Assembly (NCBI RefSeq): GCF_932294415.1
Contig: NC_065542.1
Location: 44,357,942 to 44,421,941, forward strand
DNA: 64,000 nt
From: Quercus robur
Lineage: Eukaryota > Streptophyta > Magnoliopsida > Fagales > Fagaceae
Reading direction: 5' to 3'
Of the stretch, positions 32,160 to 45,680 are shown one piece after another. Every line of letters begins with the position of its first letter. Within the stretch, counting starts at the first letter, position 1. The translations under genes and the position numbers were made by a program. Under the pieces are notes generated by a model. It saw nothing but the letters and a program-made list of their open reading frames with translations. It was not told the origin of the DNA and did no database searches.

Positions 32160-35100
32160 CAGATATGTAAAAATCTATTAACTGAAGCTATTATTATTAA
32201 ATTGCTCTGGCAGAGATATGCTGAAGCGATTTTTCTGTGAAACTATTTGACAATCAATCAAGTGTGCAAGATGGCTAACCATCAGATTCGTACCTTAGCT
32301 AGCATTGAAGTGTTGAAGTCACTGGAACAAAGGGCTCTAGCCTCTAGGTGAGGCCATGATAACAGATAAGATTTGATAGGTGGATGAACTGTTAGGGATT
32401 CTGTTTAGTAAAAAGATCCCTTGTTTAGTATATACATAGGGCATGGAAGAAACCTGTGTAGCTAACTTTGGTTAGCATCCTCCACAATAAATGTCAAGAA
32501 ATCTAACCAACTTATTCACAAGAAACATATCTTACCAAAATGTAGAAATTCGAAAAACTTCAAAGAAGCCACCATACTCGTGAATATATGTAGCTTCTCT
32601 AGTGGCAAGTTCATTGTAATTGTCAGTTGTCACGGCCCAATTGAAACAAGAATATGCCATCCTGCCACTGTTGGAGTATGTCATGGATCTTGCCCTCTTC
32701 TAATTGGTTAGAGGAGTAATCAAAATCTCTCGGCAGAGTGGCCATTCACTGTTTTTATATTCATGAAACTCATAAATGACTGGATGTGTAAAACACTAAA
32801 ACTTTCAAATCATTACTATGAGTAACAGAATGAAATTCTAAACTAAATTGTAATTTGAATAATAGCCAATAAAAGTTATATATGTCCATTACCTTATCTG
32901 CTTACTATAAAGAACTGTTCTTCCAACATTTGCAGAAATTGTAGCATCCGAACCAATTGGCCTTTTTGTTAAGGAAAAGCTTACAAGAAGAGAAGAACAA
33001 AACTGACATTAATTGAAGCTGGAAAGATATGAAGAAGAAATTATTTTGTGAACCATAACCAAAAAAAAAAAAAAGATTGAATATTTTGTAAAAAAGATCC
33101 ATTACTAAGTACATAAGAGATAGCAGAAACCATGATGTAAAAGCTGGAAAACTAAGACTCACCTTAAATTTTGTTGGTTGACAGAGGTGGTGCTACCATG
33201 TAGAGTAAACTTGTAAACATTGCAGACATAGATGCAATATTATTCCAATTGGCCAGCAACCAGAAATTTCACACAAGTTAAAAAGAAGAAAAAGGAGAAG
33301 AAACCCAGAAAAAGTAATGACTTACCAAAAATTGTGTAAACTTGGTATCAGATATAAAATGAAAAGAGGCTCTTCTTTCTTGGGGACATTAAATAGGTCA
33401 TTTACAGACAAGTCAAAAATTTCACAGCGTTTTGCTCAAACCCTCTGTCAGCTGGTTGAAGTTTGAAGGGAATGAAGCAGATTGAGTGCCTGTTGATCAA
33501 ATGTGACCTTTTATTGGAACATTGAAAAATAACTAGCATCCAATATTCAACAAGGCACTGCACCACATCCAATGCTTATCCAGTGCTGGTATATGTTCCG
33601 GCTTCTTGCAACTGTTAACAGACAGATGATGTATAAATGAAATGTTCCCCAACTATAGAAGAAAAAAAAATCCATTCTTTCTAATTCTGTGGTTTTAACT
33701 TTTAAATATTATGGCGCTGTGTGCTGAAGTTGAGGCAGAGACTTGAGGTAAGCATAAAATCCCAAAGCATTTAGCCTTGTCCAACAGAAATTGATCTTTA
33801 GTCCTAACATACTAGGTATTATGCTACAATAGTGATGCTTTGGATTCACTGTCTAATGAAAACAACAATACGACTGCACATAAACAAAAAGTAGATATAA
33901 AAATTTCATTAAAGTTTACCAATTATATATCATTAAGTTCTTCTATAGTCTTAAAGTGTGAAAGAGAAAATCCCCAAGGTGCATAATTTCATTCCAATAC
34001 ATAGAAAATGCGTAAGAAAAAAAAAAAAGAGTAGCATAGAAAAGGATAGATTTATGAAACCTTCAAGAATCCAACTTCAATGACAATCATAATATGCGCT
34101 GGGTCCTCGACCTCTGACTTCCATCAATTTGCCACAAAAATTGAGCCTAACAAAAAGAATGATTTTAAGGCAGAACATTAGAAGATAAAGGATTATTTTT
34201 ACAATATCAAGAAATCTAGTAAGCACACAAGATAGAGAAGAAGAGAAGAACATGAGATTGGAGGAAACTCACAAATTTTAATGAACTTAAACAAGATAGG
34301 AATCAAATTAACACCCTGGCATAACACAATTCTTGGAATGTCTATGTCCTCTATTTAACCTCTCTGGCAGCAAACAGTACGAAATATTCAGCTTTGTGTG
34401 TGTGTGTGTGTGTGTGTAAAGTGAGCATCAAATGGTAGTAAATTCTAACAAATTTTCAACCACTTTGGTAGACCTTCCTCTTAGCTAATACCAAAGAGCA
34501 TCTCTATCAGAATGGTTTGCATTCCTTAATTTGCTCCAGAAATTAGCAATCTTGTACCACAAAATTCAGCTCTTAAGGAAAGGAAAAGTTACCCACCACT
34601 CCAGCAAAGCTTTAAGATCATCAAAATATGATGCGTTCAACTATGAATGTGCTTAGGTGTCCAAGTTTGACTGATTTGAAAACTATATCTCAGGTCACTG
34701 CAAGAAGAATAGCCCCCTATAAATCAAAAGCTACAAGTGGCTCATATATCAAATGAAATGCAAAGTACCACCCCTGAATTTAAAATTTTTGGAGTACAAG
34801 GCTGCAATGATATCAAAAAAACAAAAAAACAAAAAATTCATATCAAAACAAACAAGCGGCTCTTATATGGAAGGAAATGCAGAGTACTACACAAGATTTA
34901 GCTAGAAAGATGTTGTCTTTGTTATCCCTGTTTGCGTTTATTATATAAATGTCTATTATTCAATATGACATCATTTTCACTAAAAAGATCACCCTTTTTT
35001 TTTAGCATTCCTTCTCTCACAATTTTTTTTTTAAAATTGTGGCAGATGATATAAATTTTCATTTTAAAGATTAGATATTACACGTGTTGTTGATTTAGAA

Positions 35101-35160
35101 TGCAATAGAAACAAAGACACTGGAGCAGGTTACCTATCATTAACGGTCAAAGCGAATGAA
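32160..35160. other. Region downstream of the resistance gene, no supported gene
   Basis: No protein-like frame. It holds a (TG)n tract at about 34395-34417 and the partial copy of 29820-29960 at 32855-33000. It may include distant 3' untranslated exons of the resistance gene, but nothing proves it. Confidence 0.4.
34395..34417. repeat. (TG)n microsatellite
   Basis: About 11 TG units. Confidence 0.9.
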
Positions 35161-35165
35161 TCAAA

Positions 35166-35232
35166 TCTCCCCAAGTAGGGTTTGAACCTACAACCAATCA
35201 GTTGGCGGCAACCACTGAACCATTGAGCTACT
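35166..35232 (-). repeat. tRNA-like remnant, probably SINE-derived
   Basis: On the minus strand it has an A-box-like TAGCTCAATGGTT (complement of 35218-35230) and a B-box GGTTCAAACCC (complement of 35178-35188). The T arm pairs perfectly (GTAGG with CCTAC). The acceptor stem does not pair and the anticodon loop is too short, so this is not a functional tRNA. No target duplication was found. Confidence 0.55.
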
Positions 35233-35239
35233 GAAGAAC

Positions 35240-36016
35240 AATGATAGATTAGAAGCATGATGATGGTACAAAGTAATGCTCCCATTGGACCTGATAATTG
35301 CATAATACAAAGCTAAGATTGTGAATGTAAACTAAAACTCTACGGCTACACTATTAAATACTTGAATGTTGGCTGAAGTGCTTCAACAATAGATTGCTAA
35401 TATCAATATTGTGCTAGTGAAAATTTTCTTTTCCACGATATATAAGCAAACATAGTTTTATTGAATTTCCCTTGCATTCTGCTATATTGGAAAAGAAAAA
35501 ATAAAATGCCTCGGGAAAAAGAGAAATCAAAAGTACCTGAACTTTTTTTTCACATTAACGCATTTCAGTTCTTTCCCCAGTTCCATAACAACCATGGAAT
35601 AAGCTACAAACAAGCACATCATTTAATATTTGGTTCCTTAAAAAAAGGTTTACTAGTAAAGAAGAGGAAAAGATCAGGTTTAGATGGAATTACCACATTA
35701 TTTCTGTAAAATTGGAATATGGTCAATGTTGGGCCATTTTTCTGTGATTGGGGATGCTGAAGTGAAAATTCATCAGCTTCTCTAATTTGGTGATGCATCG
35801 CAAGGAGCTCTTGAATATCAGATGATTCGATTTTTTTCCATTCTTTTGATAGAGAATAAGGAATGTATATATATTAGGAAAAGTGAGTAGAGGAATAAAG
35901 AAATTAAGGTTGAGTATGAAAATATATAATTTGTTCATTCAAACAAATGTATAAGAGAAGAGGATTTGAGGAATCAAAAAACTTACTGCTCATCTGTCTT
36001 GGACCAATCTGCATAG
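35240..36016. other. 3' flank of the resistance gene
   Basis: AT-rich DNA with no supported gene; expected to hold the 3' untranslated region of the NB-LRR gene. Confidence 0.5.
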
Positions 36017-39000
36017 CTACCAGAACACGACGTTTGGAATGTGGGAAATCTTGAACCACTCTGCCCCGCTTGCACATCTTTCCTGTAACTTGTAGCAATT
36101 TCGAATTTCTATTGTTTGTAATCTGGTGAGCCATTGCATGGTTTGCGCTGTGGGAAGATACATTAGGTTATTGCAATCATGTAGAAAGAGTTCTTGAAGA
36201 GAAGAAAGGTAGCCCAACCACTCAGGCACAGCTTCTATTCCATGAAATTCATATATTCCCAGAGATGTAAGGGAAGTTAAATATTGAATTTCGTTTGGGA
36301 TAGCTTGTATACCTGGAAAACAGCCATATATTTTCAACTCAGTTCCCCACTTCAGGAAAATGAAGGCGTCCGGTATATAACTCAGTTTTATCTCGAGTGA
36401 TTGGCAACAGAAAAGCTGTTGTGGCACAAAAGCAAGTTCTGGCACTTCATAAATACGGGCGGACGTGAGTGTTGTAAGATTGCTGCTAATACTTTCCAAT
36501 GCCGTGTAGCTGATTTCAGAAACCTTTAATCTCTGTAGAAACGGAAAATTATATGGGGCACTCATCAGTTGAGGACACTTCTCAATGATCAGCAACTCAA
36601 GGCAAGGAAACACCACACTTGCTGGTGTCACCTCCAGCGCATCCTTCCACTTCCTTAGATTTTGCAAATTCCTAAAAATGAGTCTTCCTAATGCCGGGAA
36701 CAATACATTACTGTGCACGCCGTAGAACTCAACTCCAATACATGTCACATTATCCATTCCCTCTATTTTAAGAACCTCGAGGCATGGTAGATGGCCGAGG
36801 GTGGGAACTTGTTTACATTTGTTGCAGTGATTTAAATTTATCTTGATCAAATTGTAAAAAGGCGACAAAGCATCCATGGCATTACGACTTGTCAACATCC
36901 ATGATGGGAATTTCTTTCCACCAAAGCCATCAATTGTTAAGGATTTCAGATTTTGATGAGGATAGAGGGCTTCCAGCACTTCTTCTTCAATATGGTGGTT
37001 GACTTTTCTATCTGAACCATCACTCCAATAAAATCCTAATTGGTTTATTTTGTCCAATTTTGCCAAATTTGCACTTCTAGCTTCTTCTTGATCTCTCACA
37101 TTCTCCAGATTCTCGATGTCTAATTTTCCACTTAGTTGATTCAAGGACCCCAATTCATTGATCTGATGTCCTTCATCTTTGACCCACAATGAAAAATGAC
37201 AACGTTTGTAGAAAATTCAACTCCCCCATATCTTTTGGTGATTGATGGATGTAAGAAGAATCATCAACGTAAATATGGCTCAAGTTAACCAATTTGTTTA
37301 GATCTTTTGGAAGTTCTTCGAGACTATAGCACCCTTGAAGTCTTAAAGTTTGCAAATTGTAGAGCTTGGTAATGGACTCTGGTAATGCTTTGATCTCAGC
37401 CCATAAGATGTGAAGAAGCCTCAAGTGTATTAAGCAACCAATTGATTCTGATATCTCTGTTATGCTATTCCCAGATAATTTCAGAACACGCAAGCACTTA
37501 AAATTAGATAATAAGTTTCCAAACGTAGCATTCTCTGAAATAAGTGTGCGCAATCTCCGAACACTATCTTTTGAAAGTGGAATTCTTGGTTTTGTTTCCC
37601 AATCATATTGGACTAATAAACGGCGCCGTACATGATGGATATCACCCCTCGAATCATCCTTCAAAATCAAGGTTTCAAATTTTGAAATTGAGCGGGCAAG
37701 ATCATGTACCAAATCATGCATTTTGCAACTTGTAATATTATCATACATATCCTTTTTCACATCTTGGAATAATGAATTCTCTAAAAGGATATTAAAATAC
37801 TTGTTACCAATATCCTCCATTACCAAACTGCTTCCTTGAGCTGGTTGAAGGAACCCTTCAGCCATCCAAAACTCAATTAATTCTTCCTTTTTAATCTCAT
37901 AATCTTTAGGAAAAATTGAACAATATGCAAAACATTGTTTAAGAGAAAGTGATGGAAGATGATCAAAGCTTAATTCTAATATTGGGAGCATTTCATTACT
38001 ATCATGTAGATAACTCCAAACTTCACTATTTTGAATTGTCAACCACTTACTTTTCTGCTTTTTACGTGACATTGTCCCTCCTAAAATGCTTGCTACCAAT
38101 GGAACCCCTCCACATTTTTCAGCAATGTCCCTTCCGATCGTCTCCAAATCAGGAGTTAATGGAATGCTTTCATTTTTTGATACAATTTTCTTGATTATGG
38201 ACCAACATTCATCTTTTGATATCTTTTCCAAGTATTGTCGAGGAACTGTTTCCATGATTTCTGCCACCTTGTCACTACGAGTTGTTACAATAATATTATT
38301 TCCAGTATTTGAACTAATTGTTGACAAGCAACTCTTTAAATTACACCAATTTTGACTCTTTTCATTCCATACATCATCAAGTATGAGAAGATATCTTTTA
38401 GCTTGCAACTGTGTTTGAAGACGTTTAATTATTGCACCCTTATTATTTGATGTCCATGATTCTTCAGTAATGGATTCAAGAATCTCTCTCAAAATCCTTT
38501 TATCATCAAAATCATCTGAGACGCATACCCATATCCTTTCATCAAAATGTCTTATTACTAGCTCATGATTGTACACTAGTTTTGCTAAAGTTGTTTTTCC
38601 CAAACCTGCCATTCCTACTATAGGAATGACTGAGAGTTGTTGATTGGTTGCACTAAGCAACAAGTTTACAATTTCTCCAACGTGATCTCTCCTTCCTACA
38701 ATTTCGGAATAATCAAGACTGGGGTCTGTCTCTCGGTTTGGAATAATCTTAGGATTTGAAATTACAGAGCTCACTTTAGGAAGTCTAAATTGATTTGCAT
38801 CATCATTAATCCCTTTTAGCAATTCACCAATAGCCTTAACTTTGTTGGCCATCTTGATACGAAATGCAATAGGGTTTGAAAATGAAAAGAAGGAGTGTAC
38901 CTTTCTCTTCATTTGGTTCCGGATCTCTACCTTTCGCCGGAGAATCTCATAAGCAAGCTCGTCCAGCAAGTCATCAGCATCATAAGCAACATCTTCAAGC

Positions 39001-39203
39001 CTCTGCAGCCAAAGCCTTGAGGACTCTTCTCTCACTTTCCTTCTCTGTGCATCAGCCAGCACAGCCTGAATCATCTCTACAGACCCACGAAGCTGTGTCA
39101 GCTCCTCCTTGAAACCCCAAGCAAGGCTGATCTGCTCACTAACAAGTGGAATCAGCTTGCTTAGAATTCCCTTAGCAACATCAGCAACGAAAGCCTCAGC
39201 CAT
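36017..39203 (-). pseudogene. CC-NB-LRR (CNL, RGA-type) disease resistance gene with one frameshift
   Basis: Intracellular immune receptor type. The first frame (39203-37173, 676 codons) starts with an Rx-like coiled coil ([17 protein letters not shown] at about 70-86). The NB-ARC domain follows: P-loop GMAGLGKTT at 197-205, [19 protein letters not shown] at 220-233, kinase-2 LLILDDVWN at 272-280, [17 protein letters not shown] at 302-313, the GLPL variant CGGVPL at 364-369, [14 protein letters not shown] at 424-437 and MHDLVHDLA at 495-503. Leucine-rich repeats begin near 550. The frame stops at 37173 after SFFIVGQ. The LRR continues in another frame (37189-36017), where [10 protein letters not shown] is the natural continuation. 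One extra A in the run at 37178-37180 (minus strand) explains the shift. No intron interrupts it. It is a recent pseudogene, an allele, or a sequencing error. Confidence 0.9.
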
Positions 39204-41446
39204 GTTTTCTTTAGTACTCAGGTAAAAGCAAAAAATAAGCTGGAAAGTATTGGGAAACTATAGAAGAATCAGGATGCTAAAGTCTATCAGCAATAATAAT
39301 CATATAGAAGATGGGAGCATCAGATCACCAACTTGCACATATCTATTTGTTCTGTGCGGGGACAAAACCATGTGTTGGAGCTTGGTCATCATCATTAAAT
39401 ATTTGTTCAAGGGCCAATTCAGATATACGTTCACATTTTGGCAGACTCAAAATTCATATTATATGGTAAACAAAGTAATATATAACACAGACACCTGCAT
39501 TGTGAACTGCGCATCAACGTTCTTATAGCACCATCTACATGTGCAATTCTGCAGCATCTTCAATATAACATTTTTGTTTAATAGCCTATGCACAGATATA
39601 CATAGAGAGAGAATATTATATATATATGTATTGCTGCTCATACACGAACATTATGCACATCGCGCTCATTCTCATCATGGTTTTGTAGAAGTTGCGGAGA
39701 AATTCAGGTTTCTTCTATCTTTGATCATTCTCATCATGGAATGGGGACATAAACCATTTGGTGATGGAACTAGCACATCTTCATTAAATATTTGTCTAAA
39801 GGGCCAATGCTGCAGGAATACGTTTTGAAAAACTCATACGCTCATCAGTCAAAAAATTATTACTATATATACACAGCAATATATCTGTGACTGTAACCAT
39901 GTGCGCGAGTCTTGCGCAACAACACCTGAATAAATCACATGTTACCTTTATAATTTATGTAATGGTCCTGGAGAGGTGGCGTGGCGACCATTCTCAAGAA
40001 CAAAGAAAGACTGAGCACATCTAAAATTGAACCCTACATTTTTTAACATTTTGATTTGACAGTCTTTGTAGTTTGTAATGTTTTATTTGTTCTCTATTTT
40101 TCTTCTTTGGATTTACTATATATTAATTATGTTAGTGCAATTTAATTTATTAGTATTTTTATAGGAACCCCATATTTATTAGTTCTCGTAAGCTGTCCAT
40201 GCCATACACTGATAATTTAAATGGTAGTGACTTGTGTTGTTGACAACATGAACCCAATAGTACCAAGGTGGCACTACAATGTCATTTGTTATACCACCTA
40301 ATTGCTTTTTATTGGATTAGTTTTTAAAAAAAAAATTCAAGCATTGAATTATATGTTCATTTTGAACATGTTCTTAACACATACTCCAAGTTTCATGTCA
40401 ATCAGTTTCAAAAAAAAAAAAAAAAAAAAAAAGTTTCATGTCAATCAAATGTCATTTACCATTTAATCTAGAAGCCCATATTTAATGCACAATTTTAAAT
40501 GCAAAAACTTAAGATTTAAACACTAGTTATTGATCTTAGATAATCTTGAAATTTTGCAAAAATGTAGAGTATAAAAATAGAATTTAATCCAATGATTGAT
40601 TTGTTAAAATTGTCATCCAATAAAGAAATATTGAGTGGTGTAACTTAATTTAGAGTTACACTAGTTGTAAATTTGTAATTTGAACCAAACCCAACTAAAT
40701 TATGCAAAACAAAATTAATTGAAACCTAAAGTCATCAATTGAAACATTAATGTGTACACCACTCATCCAACTTTAGTAAATAATCCCTAAAAATTCAATA
40801 ACTCAATGTTAACAATATGTTGGCTATTTAATTTTAGAAAAAAAAAAAAAAAAGCGTTAATCAAATCCAAACAGTGAAAATAAAAAATAACATAATTACA
40901 CGACAAAAAAAAAAAAAAATCACAAATACCTGTAGACTTTAAACTTTCAATATAAACGCTCAATTCAACATTGACAAATAAATCTGACTTTTTACAACAA
41001 ACATTTAAGAGGTTATAGATTTTTTTCTTTTATATATGGATCATAGCTGCATTGAAAAATCAACCATTCAAAAGAATATAACTTTTACTACAAATACTCA
41101 AGGGCTAAATTGGAAGAACACTAGCCGATAAAGTATAACAAAATTTCAAAGTATAGAAATAATAAGAAATTAGAGATGCTAATTCAAATAGGAAAAGCAA
41201 CGGCAAAAACTTTGAATTGCAAAAGACATATTTGAAGATGGAAAATAATAATGTTATGCTGATCCTTGGGTATATATAGAGAGGAAACGAAACATACAAG
41301 AAGTGCAAGAACTAAAGATGTCAGAGTAAAAATTGAAAGGAGGAAGAGGTTTTCTATTGTTGTTTTGTTTTTACCGAATTGATACATCGTTTTTGCATTG
41401 GGGTGTGCCGATTGTTTAGGGATGTGGCGTTTCAAAAGGAGTAGAG
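39204..41446. other. Upstream region of the resistance gene, partly duplicated
   Basis: The promoter should lie here, but I cannot fix a TATA box. About 39355-39427 and 39737-39821 are diverged copies (shared TTCATTAAATATTTGT and AAGGGCCAAT). Beyond 40000 the DNA is very AT-rich, with poly(A) runs, and 40370-40600 resembles 47920-48080. No gene is supported. Confidence 0.5.
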
Positions 41447-44400
41447 TTCGTCTTCCAAGTGATGAGAAAGTGGATGATCTTGAACAAGAACATCCTGCGG
41501 ATACCGAGATTGAAGCGGAAAGCGGAAGGACAACCACCTTCTTCAAGAAGAGGTGGTGGTCATGGAAGGAACCAAGCTTCATTGTCTTCATTAGTGCCTC
41601 CAGATGCTTTTCAGATCATTCTTGAGAGGATTGATGGCTTAGGGATGTCCAAACTGAGCACTCCAACAAACTTACAACCATGTAGGACCAAATCAACTTG
41701 CTCACAGCTAAGTTTGATAGCTTCACGAACCAGCATTAGCCCTTTGGCCATTCCAGTAAAAAAAAGGGAGTAGTATGGAGTAGCTCTTGAGGGGGGGCCT
41801 ATCTTAAGAGGGAGAACAGTTTAAAGTTTAAAGTTTTTATAGCTATCTTATAGTGTTTCTTTATAGCTTTTATGGATTTTCATAGCACTTATTCTAGTAC
41901 TTTGGTTTTTAAGTACTATATGACTTTTATACTTTGGTTTTAAAATATTTGGATATTATGTGTTATGGATGCTTGCATTTTTAGCTATTTAAACTATTCC
42001 ATATGTACCTTTGCTTTGTAGCTTTTTAGTACTTTTAGATTATGTTTGCATTATCTTTAGTACTCTTGTGCCTTTGTTGGATCTTGAATCCTTGATGCAT
42101 TAACTTTAGTGTTCTTATATCGGTTGAGTGTTGGACATGCAAATAATACTTTGCATTGAGCTTATTAGCTTGTATGTTTGGATGTTCATTCATTGTGTGA
42201 ATGATCATTATGGTCACTATTTATAGTGATTGTTCTTGTTTGGTCAAGCCATGGTTTATTGTTATATTCATTATTGCTTGATCGCATTGTGATTGCTTGA
42301 TCGCATTGTGATTGCTTGATCACATTGTGCTTGCTTCATATGAATTTCAAGATTTCTGCTTACAATGAACTTCTTGTGTTATTGTTTTCAGGAAAACTTG
42401 TTCGTATGGTTCAAGAGCTTAACAGAATCTAGAGTTTGGTGTGAGTGAGTTTTGGCAATTGTTCCTAACTCATATTTTAAGTCTAGAGTCTGTTTTAGGG
42501 TTTTCTCACGGAATAGCCAAAGGGGGAGATTGTAAGGTTGAATTTATTTAACCTTGTGTTGGCTTTATTCTCTGCCAAATTTGCTAGATACCCTGTATTT
42601 AGGTGTGAATCATGTAAGAGTTGTGTGTGAGAGAATGTGAAGAATTCAAGTGTGTGTGAATTTAAGCGGATTCTCGCTATTGGATCTCGCGAGTGGCTCG
42701 CGACTGTTGACTCGCCAAAATACTACACATGTGAAGCATGCAGGAAGCTGAAGGGTTATCATAGCTGGAGCACTACAGGACAAAAAGGACAGTCTGGCTA
42801 GTCAGTTATTTCGCGATTTATCCCAGTCGTGAGTGAGTCACCAGAACACCCTATTTTGCAGAAAAATGTCTTTTCACATTCCTCATGTACCCTACTATAT
42901 ATACCCTTATACCCATGAAATGTAGAGAGCTTCTAGAGATAATTTTGAGAGAGAAACCCTAAAGAATAACAAGATTGACTCATCCACAATCTTATATATT
43001 TGATTCTCAAATTCGTCTACTCTCACCCTCTCAATTGACATACCCTTGAGAGGTTCATTGTCCAAATCCTTATCTTACTATACCCATATATGTGAGGAGG
43101 TTATTTGGTGCTTAGGAGGCAGTTTAGAGATGACCAATTCGTTTGGTTGATGCAATGGGCTTATTGCGGGATCCGGAAAGCTAAAGAAAACACGGTTAGA
43201 CTTAACCTTGTTGGAGCAAGAAGCTTGGAGGGCTTAGGTGCATCGGGTAGATCAGGCTTAGAAGGTCTATTGCTATTCGTGTATCCCAACTTTATTCTTT
43301 AGTGGATCATTTTACCGCTTGGAGAGCGGTGGAGAGGTTTTTAGCTGAGTTCTTCGGTTTCCTCTTCGAATAACACGTGCTAGTGTTATCTTTGTGTTTG
43401 CATCTATCTAACCCTTACTCTTTACCTTTAATTGCTGCTGTGTTGTGATTAATTATGGTTTAAAGTAGTTTGTTTATTTGGGTATTGCTTGTACTTATCA
43501 TTCCACACATATATTGTTTGAGTATAAGCTTGTGTTGGTTATTTTGAAATTAGGGGCCTAAACATTCACTAGTGTTTTATACACCAAGTGAACTTTTAGA
43601 ATTGATCATTGAAGCTTCACTCTAGACTAAGGACTATTCCACATTTGATACACACACACAACACACATGCCTAATATTCAATGAATGTCTTATTCATTTG
43701 TTCGATTGTACTTGATTAAATGTGTTGTATGTGTGCTCAACTACATGTTTGATCAAACTAAAAAGATTTTTGATCATTTTATATGTATTTGGAAGTGATT
43801 TTATCACTCTTTGTGTTCATGTTTAGTGCTTACTATGTTTTTCATTGTTTTTAGCATGTTTTGTGTTGAGAAACAAGTGTCAAAATTTTTGGCTACTCAT
43901 TTGGCAACTCATTCATGAGTAGCGAGTTTTGGCGACTTACTGGTGAGTAGCGAGTTTTGGCTACTTGTTTTGGCGACTCACTCACGAGTTGCGAGTTCAT
44001 CTAGAGGTTTTCACGACTCACTGGCGACTCGTCTCTTAACTCGCCCAATTGCAAAATTCCTAGAAACAGTTTTTTAAAGGGCTTTTCATGGAAAATCTAT
44101 TTTAAACTTCCCTCATCCTCTTTAAAACCCCTCTTTCAACATTTTTACATCAAAACCCAACCAATTGGAATGGTTTTTCATTCCATTAACATCTCTAAGG
44201 TAATTCTAAACTCTTTTCATTGATTTTGATCTTTAGATTATGTTTTGGAGAGTTTTTGTGCTCTTGGTTGGGATTTTCATCTTAGGGGTTGGGAAAACTT
44301 AATTTTTGTCAAATTTTTTGTATGGGATATGTTTCTTTTGATGATTTGCTTTGGATGTTAGCCCCTTGTGGCAAAAAGAGCATGTATTAAGGGTGGATTT

Positions 44401-44960
44401 CATGATGTTCATGCATTGTTTCATATTATTGTTCATAGTGTGCACACTAGGTGTTTAATAAAATGCCTCTTAGGCATTTTCTCACTTGTTTGGACTCCAA
44501 TGAGTACCAAACTTTGGGATTTCTCATGTTTCCTCATTAGGATCATGTTTGGTTCATTGGTTGTGTATTTAACACAACTTGCCCCACATGTGCATTTTCC
44601 ATGCTTTGGTCATGCATTGCATATACCTACCTCTTGCACACACCTTTGCTACCCTTGTCATGCATTGGTCTATACCTTATTTCTTCATCCTAGCATGTCA
44701 TGTTTACCTTATACTTTGTAGCATTTTGTTTTGTTTTTTGTTTGAGCTTCATTTCTCATTCATCTTGCACCCCTCATGCATCATTATCCTTGTTCATACC
44801 TTCATCTCTTGCCCTCATTTCTCCTTGACCCTTTGTCTATTCGTGTTAAAAAAGGTGAGAGTATACTCTAGAGTAGTATATCGGAGAGTTTTTTCATTTC
44901 TATATGACTCTTGTGCACATTCTTAGGGGAAGAAATTCTATTTCTTGTAAATAGTTTCTG
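41447..44960 (+). mobile_element. Rearranged LTR retroelement fossil (non-autonomous, related to the copy at 59135-64000)
   Basis: From left to right: the end of an interior open-frame region (about 41447-41770), a polypurine tract (AAAGGGGGAGAT at 42519-42530), an LTR of about 1053 bp starting TGTAAGGTTG (42531 to about 43583), and then sequence that in the other copy is leader, with repeated CGCGAGT/GCGACTC words. An LTR flanked by interior sequence on both sides points to recombination between copies. It is broken and incomplete, with no gag-pol seen. Confidence 0.7.
42531..43583 (+). repeat. LTR of the fossil at 41447-44960
   Basis: Begins TGTAAGGTTGAATTTATT just after the polypurine tract and ends near GTTTTATACA. 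Nearly collinear with the reverse complement of 59135-60163. The right edge is set by that comparison. Confidence 0.75.
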
Positions 44961-45259
44961 AATATGTGTACATGGCCCAATAATCAATGTGAATATTAAC
45001 GCATCCGTGAGAAATTGTTATTTTGAAGCAAACATTATTCATCACGAAAGTCCTAGCTTATGTATATCAGGTGAGGGTATTCTCTACAAATTTTGATATT
45101 TTCCATCCCAGCTCACTTTTCCATTTGGGGGAAATCAAAATTCATTTGAGAGTGATACAAATTTTGAAATTTTCTTTCACAAGTCAAAATCTTAAATTTT
45201 TCCAAGCTTACAAAGCAATTTTTCTGGACTTATGACTTTGGGTACATGATTTCTTGTAC
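44961..45259. other. Unassigned AT-rich stretch
   Basis: No gene or clear repeat boundary recognised; may still belong to the neighbouring retroelement debris. Confidence 0.4.
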
Positions 45260-45660
45260 TAGACTAAGATTCACTAAGTTTAGATTTTGATTTAAGACAA
45301 ACTGGACAAGTGTGTTTAGTAGCACCACAATGTTGACAAATAGGAACAAACTTTGGATCATTAATTGTGACAATTTGGTCTTGGTTCTTACCTAAGAAAA
45401 TGACAATTTGGTCTAATGTAACCAACAACAACATAATTGTGACAAGTAGCTAGCATAGATATATCTTGAAGCCAAGGAAAGGGCCTGGACATGGGTTTCA
45501 GCTTAGGCGCTTCTACCATAGGTCTCTTACCTAGTTACCTTTGTCTAGCCTAGCCAAACTTGCTTTTATCTCCTCTTTAAGATTCCTCTTGAATTCAAGA
45601 GCATGCACATTTTTGCCTACGTTTATCATACTAGATTGACGTTCTATATCAGGCTTGACA
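45260..45660 (-). mobile_element. Retroelement fragment with zinc-knuckle-like stretch (fossil)
   Basis: On the minus strand a short stretch around 45290-45350 has the spacing of a Cys/His knuckle (CQHCGATKHTCPVC), as found in LTR-retroelement polyproteins. The rest is degraded, and no LTRs can be attached to it. Confidence 0.45.
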
Positions 45661-45680
45661 CTAGACACTATTTCCAAGTT

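Noticed and set aside
35166-35232. Functional tRNA gene on the minus strand
   Set aside because: The T arm and both promoter boxes are present, but the acceptor stem does not pair and the anticodon loop is malformed; called a SINE-like remnant.
37544-39112. Plus-strand open frames opposite the resistance gene
   Set aside because: Antisense shadows of the NB-ARC reading frame.
44368-44926. Two overlapping plus-strand frames of about 115 codons
   Set aside because: They lie in the leader-like part of the retroelement fossil, overlap in different frames and lack any domain pattern.
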